Below, in pieces: positions 9,370 through 15,454 of a stretch of 42,178 bases of DNA (its first letter is position 1; every line of letters starts with the position of its first letter). Source of the DNA: Bacteroidota bacterium (GTDB taxonomy: Bacteria; Bacteroidota; Bacteroidia; Chitinophagales; Saprospiraceae); contig BJGN01000011.1 of assembly GCA_014190515.1 (NCBI GenBank), positions 1 to 42,178 of the forward strand, read 5' to 3'. A program made the position numbers and the translations under genes. Below the pieces are notes generated by a model. It was not told where the DNA came from, did not search any database, and saw only the letters and a program-made list of their open reading frames with translations.

Positions 9370-10173
9370 ATGATTTTATACAAACTTTTGAAAAAACCAT
9401 TTTTCGGGCATTTCATGGTCAATTGGAGAAATCCACTGTCTGAAGATGAGAAAAAGAATTGGACAGAATTTTCAGTTCTAAGTAAATCTGGTGCAACCCT
9501 ATCTGGATTATATGCCATAGCAAATAACCCTAAAGCGACCATTGTTTTAGGGCATCCCATGGGAAAAGAAGCAAAAGGTTACTTCTTAAAAAATGGTTAT
9601 ACCGACTTATTATTAAGTAATGGTTATAACGTTGTAATTTTTGATATAAACGGGTTTGGAGAAAGCAGCATGGGTAATTTTTCCTATTATGAAGATATAG
9701 TTTCGATCAGTAAGAAAGCGAAGGAATTATTTCCAAACCTACAAATTGGATATCATGGAATCTCTTTGGGAGGACAATATGCCACTATATCGTTTGCGGA
9801 TAATTTGCATTGTTATGACTTTGCAATCATAGAAAGTGCCCCAACAACCTTAGATGAATTCTGGATTCATTTTCCTTCTGCGCACAATGCGTTGAAACTA
9901 TTCAATGTATTTATGCCAAAATATAAAAGCAAAATAAATATGGTTGAACGGATTAAAGAAGCTAAAAGATTAAAATCTATTTTGTTTATTTATTCTGATA
10001 CTGATACTTGGGCAACAACCGAAATGGGAAAAAGATTTCATGAAAATTGTCCCGTTTTATCTGAACTATGGACTGTTCCGGTGGCAAAGCACGCCATGAT
10101 CATAAAATCAGATTTCAGCGAGCAGTATAAGCAAAAAATAATAGCCTATTTTGACCATTCCATTAATATATAA
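9370..10173 (+). CDS. Alpha/beta hydrolase fold protein (possible esterase)
   Basis: The product of about 267 residues has an alpha/beta-hydrolase core. The strand and oxyanion segment is TIVLGHPMGKE. The nucleophile elbow GISLGG carries S132. D210 or D212 (YSDTDTW) is the acid and H241 (AKHAMI) the base. The N-terminus (MILYKLLKKPFF) is short and weakly hydrophobic, so export is uncertain. I prefer ATG 9370; a TTG at 9346 would add eight hydrophobic residues and make a better membrane anchor. It follows the xylanase by 10-34 bases. An acetyl-xylan or feruloyl esterase role would fit the context, but the closest architecture is the generic serine hydrolase group, so no substrate is claimed. 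Confidence 0.8.
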   Translation: MILYKLLKKPFFGHFMVNWRNPLSEDEKKNWTEFSVLSKSGATLSGLYAIANNPKATIVLGHPMGKEAKGYFLKNGYTDLLLSNGYNVVIFDINGFGESSMGNFSYYEDIVSISKKAKELFPNLQIGYHGISLGGQYATISFADNLHCYDFAIIESAPTTLDEFWIHFPSAHNALKLFNVFMPKYKSKINMVERIKEAKRLKSILFIYSDTDTWATTEMGKRFHENCPVLSELWTVPVAKHAMIIKSDFSEQYKQKIIAYFDHSINI

Positions 10174-10215
10174 AAATTGGAGTAATTTGCAAGCTATCAG
10201 AAAAAAAACATATTT

Positions 10216-11100
10216 CTAAAGCTTCTCAATTTCTTCCTTCGTCAAACCTGTTGAAGCAATAATAGTCGCTATTAAGACACCCATATCTTTTAGTGATTTT
10301 GCTATTTCAATTTTCCCTTCCAATTTCCCTTCCAATTTCCCCTCCAATTTCCCCTCCAATTTCCCATCACCAAAGGCCGTGTCAAAGGCACCATTCAAAT
10401 CTCTGAATATTTTCAGACTTTTCTCATAGTTATCCATTTCTATAGAACCCAAATTGGCAAGTTCTTTGGCAAGTTCTGCCTTCTCAAATGCCTGTTTAAA
10501 CACTTCGTCTTTGATACTTAGCGGGATAGTCTGGAAATCCTCCAAATGTTTGATAAAATAAAGCCACTTATCCAATCTTGTTTCCAACTCAGTTTCCCCC
10601 TTATGGAAATTTGGCATCTCAAAATAAATAAATGTCAATTTCTCGTAAAATGTCTTTCCATTTTGATTCTTAAGCTTTATCGTATGTTTAAATTCGTTGG
10701 TTTCAGGGTCTAATTTTTGGTTGTCAAAAGTAAAGTCTAAAATACCTATGCAATAAACCGCTTTCATATTAAAATCCCAAAATCCTTTTTCCGCTTGTTC
10801 CCTAATGGGAAAAGTAGCGTAATAAAGGGTTCTTTCTCTGAAATAATTTTGTTTTGCCTTTTGTAGCTCTACTATGAATTTTTCCCCTCTTTCGTTCTCG
10901 CAATAAATGTCATAAACGGCTCTACGATTTGCTTCCGTCTCTCCCAACTGTTCATTATTCTTAAAGGTCAGATCTACAATTTTGTCCGATTCAGGCAAAA
11001 GTGAGTTCAGGAAATCCAACAATAAGGGTTTACTAGCCTCTTCCCCGAAGATTTTCTTAAATCCAAAGTCTGTAAATGGATTTATAAATTTTGCTTTCAT
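10216..11100 (-). CDS. Rpn family recombination-promoting nuclease / PD-(D/E)XK putative transposase
   Basis: The 294-residue protein opens with the family hallmark FINPFTDFGFKKIFGEE and LLLDFLNSLL. The PD-(D/E)XK core follows, with D64 (VYDIYC) and E78-x-Q80 (FIVELQ), then FRERTLYYATFPIREQ. Rpn proteins of E. coli are DNA endonucleases that raise recombination and have been linked to phage defence; here that is by homology only. Near the C-terminus (about 245-266) is a run of four GKLE units and one GKIE, a charged helical linker. The gene is convergent with the hydrolase and divergent from the GNAT-nitrilase gene. No terminal inverted repeats flank it, so it is not an obvious mobile element by itself. 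Confidence 0.9.
   Translation of the reverse strand: MKAKFINPFTDFGFKKIFGEEASKPLLLDFLNSLLPESDKIVDLTFKNNEQLGETEANRRAVYDIYCENERGEKFIVELQKAKQNYFRERTLYYATFPIREQAEKGFWDFNMKAVYCIGILDFTFDNQKLDPETNEFKHTIKLKNQNGKTFYEKLTFIYFEMPNFHKGETELETRLDKWLYFIKHLEDFQTIPLSIKDEVFKQAFEKAELAKELANLGSIEMDNYEKSLKIFRDLNGAFDTAFGDGKLEGKLEGKLEGKLEGKIEIAKSLKDMGVLIATIIASTGLTKEEIEKL
10312..10359 (-). repeat. 12-bp tandem repeat inside the Rpn gene (GKLE units)
   Basis: Four units of TTTCCC(T/C)TCCAA stand head to tail on the plus strand, with one silent T/C difference between the first two and last two. A fifth degenerate unit follows. Each unit is 12 bp, so gain or loss keeps the frame and only changes the length of the (GKLE)n linker. 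Confidence 0.9.
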
Positions 11101-11270
11101 ATTTTGTTTTTACTACCAAATTCCCGGCTTTAGTAAACATACAACTATTCGAGGAGGTATGCCTAAATAGTGTAGTAAAGGATGATATGTGTCTTTTTAC
11201 CTGACTTCAAAAAATCAGGTATTTTGTCCCAAAAAAAGCTAAGTTAAATTTGTGTCTTGACGATGAGAAC

Positions 11271-11286
11271 ACGCGAGGAATCGCGT
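11271..11286. repeat. REP-like palindrome (ACGCGA-GGAA-TCGCGT) with CTCTAC flank
   Basis: ACGCGA and TCGCGT are perfect 6-base arms around GGAA, followed by CTCTACGGGG; on the left only GAG is retained. This resembles the dispersed short palindromes built on GTAGAGACGCGA/TCGCGTCTCTAC found in multiple copies in Bacteroidota and cyanobacterial genomes. Family membership is from memory, and only one copy is in the window. Confidence 0.45.
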
Positions 11287-11388
11287 CTCTACGGGGATTG
11301 GGATAATTGATGCAATATGGGAAAATCATTAAAAAAGTACCCTATTATAAATTCCACACACAAGTCCTCTCCCATTTTCCACCCCCAC

Positions 11389-11420
11389 ATTAGTATTTTT
11401 GATACTAATATGTATCTTTG
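11389..11420 (+). promoter_or_regulatory. Probable operator and -7 box for the GNAT-nitrilase operon
   Basis: ATTAGTAT (11389-11396) and ATACTAAT (11402-11409) are perfect 8-base arms around TTTTG. Three bases on, TATCTTTG (11413-11420) is an exact match to the Bacteroidota -7 consensus TAnnTTTG. A dimeric regulator on the palindrome would occupy the area between the -33 and -7 elements, so repression is the simplest reading. Transcription would start near 11427 and give a ~67-base leader. Confidence 0.5.
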
Positions 11421-11493
11421 AACCTATGATAAGCATTTGGTTTAGCTGTCATCCATAAAACCTGTTCGTTCATCTTTTTATCATACCACGCCC

Positions 11494-13014
11494 ATGGTTC
11501 CTATCGATAAAATCGAAGTAAGGAATTTACATATCGAGGATTTTTCTGAATTACTTGCCGACTTAAAATCTTTGCCTGACGAAGAACTTGCTGTCCTCTG
11601 GACGGAAGCTCAAATCTTAAAATTACTCACCGTTTTTCCTGAAGGTCAAATCGTTGTTTTGGCAAATGGTATCGTCGTAGGTTACTCTTTTTCCATCATT
11701 TTGTCGATCGAACAGATGGAAAAGTTGACCCATTTCAGAGAGATAACCGGGAATTTTTCCTTTTCAACCCACCAGTACGAAGGGGATTTATTATATGGGC
11801 TCGATACTTTTGTCTTACCAGAATACAGGGGATTAAGATTAGGAAGGAGACTTTCAGATGTTCGTAAGGAATGGTGCGAGGAAAGGAATCTTTGCTCCAT
11901 CGTCACCTATTCCAGAATGCCTAAACAAGAGGGCGATGCATTAAAATCGCCTAAAGATTATATACAAAAGGTAAAATACAAAGAGCTCCAAGATCCTATT
12001 TTAGGATTTCATCTGGCGAATGATTTTCATATTAAAACCATCCTTCCCGACTATTTCGCAGGGGATAGAAAACAAGCGGTCAGTACGGTTATTCTGGAAT
12101 GGAACAATATTTTCTACCAAAAAAGAACGCGTGAAATCAGCTACCGGACTAGTGTGGTCAGGGTTGGACTTATCCAATGGCAAATGCGCTTGTTTCCTTC
12201 CATGGATGCGCTTTGCGAACAAATTGAATATTTCGTCGATTCTGTCGCCAGCTACACCTGTGACTTCATGCTATTTCCTGAATTATTTAATGCTCCACTT
12301 ATGGCAGAGTTCAATCATTTAAGTGAACCTGAAGCTATTAGAGAGTTATCCGCATTTACCATACCACTGAGAGATAAATTTTTGGAATATGCTGTTTCCT
12401 ACAATGTCAATATTGTAACGGGAAGTATGCCTTTGATGGAAAACGGGCAATTATTAAACGTCGGTTATCTCTGTCGAAGAGATGGAACGTTTGAACGCTA
12501 TGAGAAAATTCATATCACGCCGGCAGAAGTAGATTCCTGGGGCATGGCCGGTGGAAGTAAAATGGAGGTTTTTGATACCGATTCCGGCAAAATTGCCGTA
12601 GCTATCTGTTATGATGTTGAATTTCCTGAAATGTGCCGGATTCTGGCCGACAAAGGGATGCAAATTTTATTCGTCCCCTTTTTAACCGATACTCAAAATG
12701 GATACATGAGGGTTCGTTATTGTGCTCAGGCGAGAGCCATTGAAAACGAATGCTATGTGGTCATGGCAGGTTGTGTAGGCAATTTACCGCAGGTTCATAA
12801 TATGGATATTCAATATGCGCAATCTGCTGTGTTAACACCCTCAGACTTCGCTTTTCCTTCTAATGCAGTGAAAGGTGAGGCTACACCAAATACAGAAATG
12901 ACCCTTATCGTTGATATTGACCTCGACCTTCTGAGAGAATTGCACGAATATGGTAGTGTGCGAAATATGAAAGATCGCCGCTTAGAACTTTACGAAATAA
13001 AACCTCCCGCGTAA
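11494..13014 (+). CDS. Bifunctional GNAT N-acetyltransferase / nitrilase-superfamily carbon-nitrogen hydrolase
   Basis: The 506-residue protein is a natural two-domain fusion. Residues 1-~210 are a GNAT acetyltransferase, with the acyl-CoA loop in VLPEYRGLRLGRRL. Residues ~220-505 are a carbon-nitrogen hydrolase with the full Glu-Lys-Cys triad: E263 (LFPELF), K338 (YEKIHITP) and C372 (VAICYDVEFPE). There is no signal peptide, so it is cytoplasmic. The same fusion is known in other bacteria (for example the YhcX group of Bacillus); the amide or nitrile substrate and the acetyl acceptor are not established. It heads a run with three small genes (gaps 28, 12 and 1 bases), which points to one transcript from the promoter at 11413. 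Confidence 0.9.
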   Translation: MVPIDKIEVRNLHIEDFSELLADLKSLPDEELAVLWTEAQILKLLTVFPEGQIVVLANGIVVGYSFSIILSIEQMEKLTHFREITGNFSFSTHQYEGDLLYGLDTFVLPEYRGLRLGRRLSDVRKEWCEERNLCSIVTYSRMPKQEGDALKSPKDYIQKVKYKELQDPILGFHLANDFHIKTILPDYFAGDRKQAVSTVILEWNNIFYQKRTREISYRTSVVRVGLIQWQMRLFPSMDALCEQIEYFVDSVASYTCDFMLFPELFNAPLMAEFNHLSEPEAIRELSAFTIPLRDKFLEYAVSYNVNIVTGSMPLMENGQLLNVGYLCRRDGTFERYEKIHITPAEVDSWGMAGGSKMEVFDTDSGKIAVAICYDVEFPEMCRILADKGMQILFVPFLTDTQNGYMRVRYCAQARAIENECYVVMAGCVGNLPQVHNMDIQYAQSAVLTPSDFAFPSNAVKGEATPNTEMTLIVDIDLDLLRELHEYGSVRNMKDRRLELYEIKPPA

Positions 13015-13042
13015 CATCAATATAGGGACAAAGAAACCAAAC

Positions 13043-13237
13043 ATGGGATCCACCGACAAGATGATTAGACTCATTGTCGCTGCCGTTATTTCCGGCTTAT
13101 TAATTGGAAATGTCATTTCCGGTATCTTCGGCTATGTTTTACTCGCATTTGCCGCCGTCTTTGTACTCACTAGTTTTGTGAGTTTCTGCCCATTGTATCT
13201 TCCCTTTGGCATTTCAACGAGAAAAAAAGACCAGTAA
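13043..13237 (+). CDS. DUF2892 (YgaP-like) small inner-membrane protein
   Basis: The 64-residue protein has two predicted membrane segments (about residues 7-25 and 28-46) joined by a short G-rich turn, then the CPLYLPFG motif typical of DUF2892 proteins and a basic tail. In other bacteria the domain is found fused or adjacent to rhodanese domains, as in YgaP, and the neighbour two genes downstream is a rhodanese. It probably forms a membrane platform for sulfur-transfer chemistry; this role is inferred from context. Confidence 0.85.
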   Translation: MGSTDKMIRLIVAAVISGLLIGNVISGIFGYVLLAFAAVFVLTSFVSFCPLYLPFGISTRKKDQ

Positions 13238-13249
13238 ATCGATTGGACC

Positions 13250-13453
13250 ATGCCTTTTTTACAAACACATAAACTAACTATTATAGGGGTATTGATAGGC
13301 GCTATCGGTGGATACTTATACTATTATCATATTGGATGCGTTTCCGGCACCTGTCTAATTACCTCAAAACCATTAAACAGCACCCTTTACGGATCTGTTA
13401 TGGGTGGCTTATTCTTAAACATGTTTCAAAAGGAAAATACTAAACAATCATAA
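13250..13453 (+). CDS. DUF6132-like small membrane protein
   Basis: The 67-residue protein has two hydrophobic segments (about residues 9-25 and 45-60). Between them is a conserved-looking GCVSGTCLITSKP with two cysteines, which I associate with DUF6132 proteins that accompany DUF2892 and rhodanese genes in Bacteroidota. The cysteine pair near the membrane surface could take part in thiol or persulfide chemistry, but this is inference. It starts 12 bases after the previous stop and ends one base before the next start. Confidence 0.75.
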   Translation: MPFLQTHKLTIIGVLIGAIGGYLYYYHIGCVSGTCLITSKPLNSTLYGSVMGGLFLNMFQKENTKQS

Positions 13454-13454
13454 C

Positions 13455-13706
13455 ATGACTTTGCAAAACATTTTAAAAGAGAAAAAAGGAACTATTGTAG
13501 ATGTTCGTTCTCCAGAAGAATTTATGGGTGGAAATGTAGTGGGCTCCATTAATATTCCGCTACAGGAAATTCCACAACGTTTGGAAGAATTAAAAACATT
13601 GAACCAGCCACTTATTCTGTGTTTTGCCTCCGGTGCCTGCTTTTCAGGCACTTGCGAAAAACCTACCGTTAACAAAGCAGCTTTAATTAAAGCTTCCGAA
13701 AGATAG
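13455..13706 (+). CDS. Rhodanese-like domain protein, C-terminally truncated or degenerate
   Basis: The 83-residue product begins as a normal single-domain rhodanese: TIVDVRSPEEFMGGNVVGSINIPLQEI, then the strand leading to the active cysteine C56 in LILCFASGA. After this the usual pattern fails. The family has C-x-x-G-x-R-S and then a last helix and strand with a GG-W motif near residue 95; here the loop reads GACFSGTC without the arginine and the protein stops at 83. No other forward frame restores the missing end. It may be a decayed copy or a divergent minimal form. It would be a persulfide carrier or thiosulfate sulfurtransferase if active. Confidence 0.75.
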   Translation: MTLQNILKEKKGTIVDVRSPEEFMGGNVVGSINIPLQEIPQRLEELKTLNQPLILCFASGACFSGTCEKPTVNKAALIKASER

Positions 13707-13724
13707 TATTTCAAGTGATTATTT

Positions 13725-13758
13725 CGTCTGAAATGCAATGATTTCGGACGCTTTTCAT
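13725..13758 (+). terminator. Hairpin terminator after the rhodanese gene
   Basis: CGTCTGAAAT (13725-13734) pairs with ATTTCGGACG (13741-13750) through ten pairs including one G-T, with a six-base loop GCAATG. CTTTTCATTT follows, a weak T-rich tail. It lies 19 bases after the rhodanese stop and before the M1 peptidase leader, where a terminator would be expected. Confidence 0.55.
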
Positions 13759-13779
13759 TTATAAAAGAAAAAAATAGAG

Positions 13780-13824
13780 AATATACTTATATTTAGTGAA
13801 CGCAAATTTCTCATTAAGTATATT
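13780..13824 (+). promoter_or_regulatory. Long-loop inverted repeat in the leader of the first M1 peptidase gene
   Basis: AATATACTTA (13780-13789) and TAAGTATATT (13815-13824) are perfect 10-base arms separated by 25 bases. The second arm ends four bases before the ATG at 13829. In RNA the stem would cover the ribosome-loading region; in DNA it could be a split operator. Both are inference from position. Confidence 0.35.
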
Positions 13825-13828
13825 TCCA

Positions 13829-15454
13829 ATGCTAAGAACCATTCCTACACCTTTCTTTCTTCTCTTTTTTCTATGCTTTTTTGCAAAAAATGCTCTGGCT
13901 CAAAATAGAGATATTAGTTACATGTCCTCAGGTGGCAAATTACACCCGCTTCAGGCAAATATGGACATCAGACATTATACGATTATCCTTGATGTGGATA
14001 TTGATAAAAAAACCATTGCTGGTTCCACAGAAATAGATATGATTCTTTCAAAACCTTCAGATACTATTTTATTGGATCTGGTGTACCTGCTGAAAATTGA
14101 AAAAGTTAAAGCCAATGACAAACCAGTCAATTTTCAACATGTAAAAGATAAAATTTATATCACAGCAACCAGCCCATTTCAAGCGGGGAAACAGAAAATT
14201 ACCATTTTTTATGGTGGAGAACCTCCCGTTGCTGTCAAACCTCCCTGGTTTGGCGGATTTACATGGACAAAAGACAGAAGTGGAAATCCTTGGGTGGCTA
14301 TCAATTGTCAAAAGGAAGGAGGCCGCCTATATTTTCCTTGTAAAGATCATCCAAGTGACGAACCTAACGAAGGAGTCGATTTGTTCATTACCGTTCCCGC
14401 TTCATTAGTGGTCGCTGGTCCTGGTCTTTTGATAGACGTGAAGACCAAAAAAGAAAAGAAAACATTCCATTGGAAAACAAATTATACCATCAGTAATTAT
14501 TGTATTCTTTTTAATATAGGCAAATACGAAGTGATTAGCAAAGATTATAAAACGATCGATGGAAATATAGTGCCCATCCAATATTATGTTTTGCAAGAAG
14601 ATACAGCTCAGGCAAAAAAAATCATTGAGCTGAAGGAGAGGGATTCCAGGGTGTTGGAAAAATATTTCGGCGAATATCCATGGGTTAAGGAAAAAATTGG
14701 CATTGCCGCTGTCCCAAACCCTGGTATGGAACACCAAACCATGATTACTTTCCAAAACAAATTTGATTACACTGACATTGGAGGTCAGCCCTACTCTGCC
14801 AACTTGTTTCACGAATATGCCCATGAATGGTTTGCCAATAAAGTGACCAATAAAGACTGGGCGCACATGTGGATTCAAGAAGGTATTGCCACTTACGCAG
14901 AAGCATTAATACACTTTGAACTTGGCGGTCAGGTGGCTTATGATGACCTTATAAACAGACATCGACGATCCATAAGAGCTAAAAAACCTATGGTTGGTGG
15001 TGAGGAATTATCAGAAGACGAAACGTATAATGGAAATGATATTTATACGAAAGGATCCTTTTTTATGCACTCCCTTAGATATGTTTTAGGAGATGAGGTT
15101 TTTCTTCCAACGCTAAAAAAATTGGCCACTGATCCCAAATACACTTATGATCAATTTGTCACCACTCAAGATGTGGAACAATTGTTCAGCATGGAGGCAA
15201 AACAGGACTTGAAACCATTATTTGATTTTTATACCCGTACGAACGATGTCCTTGATATCACCGTAAAAGAAGTGGGTGCAGGTAAATTTACCATCAAATT
15301 AAATAACTTTTTCATGGCCCTGCCCATGGATATCTCTACGGAAAAGGGTACAACAAAAATGGTTATTCCAAAGGAAGGTATCACCGTTCAAAGCGCTTTT
15401 CCCCCTCAGGTGGATTTGAAAAATAATTATCTCAAAAAAATAAGCATTCAGTAA
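13829..15454 (+). CDS. Secreted M1 family zinc metallopeptidase (first of a tandem pair)
   Basis: I start at ATG 13829 because it gives a clean signal peptide (MLRTIPTPFF to ALAQ); a GTG at 13796 would add eleven poorly fitting residues. The 541-residue product has the M1 order: an N-terminal beta domain, PNPGMEHQTMITF (the GxMEN-type substrate site), the zinc site H328-E-Y-A-H332 with E351 eighteen residues after it, and a downstream IYTKGSFFMHSLR whose Tyr fits the transition-state tyrosine. It should remove N-terminal residues from peptides in the periplasm or outside. The stop overlaps the next start by one base (TAATG), so the two are translationally coupled. Confidence 0.92.
   Translation: MLRTIPTPFFLLFFLCFFAKNALAQNRDISYMSSGGKLHPLQANMDIRHYTIILDVDIDKKTIAGSTEIDMILSKPSDTILLDLVYLLKIEKVKANDKPVNFQHVKDKIYITATSPFQAGKQKITIFYGGEPPVAVKPPWFGGFTWTKDRSGNPWVAINCQKEGGRLYFPCKDHPSDEPNEGVDLFITVPASLVVAGPGLLIDVKTKKEKKTFHWKTNYTISNYCILFNIGKYEVISKDYKTIDGNIVPIQYYVLQEDTAQAKKIIELKERDSRVLEKYFGEYPWVKEKIGIAAVPNPGMEHQTMITFQNKFDYTDIGGQPYSANLFHEYAHEWFANKVTNKDWAHMWIQEGIATYAEALIHFELGGQVAYDDLINRHRRSIRAKKPMVGGEELSEDETYNGNDIYTKGSFFMHSLRYVLGDEVFLPTLKKLATDPKYTYDQFVTTQDVEQLFSMEAKQDLKPLFDFYTRTNDVLDITVKEVGAGKFTIKLNNFFMALPMDISTEKGTTKMVIPKEGITVQSAFPPQVDLKNNYLKKISIQ

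Larger units (their letters stand above)
11101..11493. other. 393-bp divergent intergenic region between Rpn and GNAT-nitrilase genes
   Basis: No coding sequence is seen. From left to right it holds an AGGAGG-like sequence before a four-codon frame (11152-11169), a 7-base inverted repeat TACCTGA/TCAGGTA with a 10-base loop (11198-11221), a REP-like palindrome (11271-11286), and a probable operator with a -7 box (11389-11420). It must carry promoters for both flanking genes; only the rightward one is recognisable. Confidence 0.7.

Noticed and set aside
10216-11100. Rpn gene as a complete insertion element
   Set aside because: No terminal inverted repeats or target duplications were seen around it. 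The family name includes transposase but members are usually stand-alone genes.
11152-11169. AGGAGG followed by an ATG
   Set aside because: The frame is only three codons and a stop (ATG CCT AAA TAG) and the spacing is too short; at most a leader relic, and Shine-Dalgarno sequences are uncommon in this group.
11198-11221. TACCTGA/TCAGGTA hairpin as a terminator
   Set aside because: It lies between divergent genes, so no known transcript ends there, and the T-tract is weak. Left as an unexplained inverted repeat.
14405-14878. A 157-codon minus-strand open frame
   Set aside because: It lies fully opposite the first M1 peptidase, including its zinc site region, and has no recognisable features.
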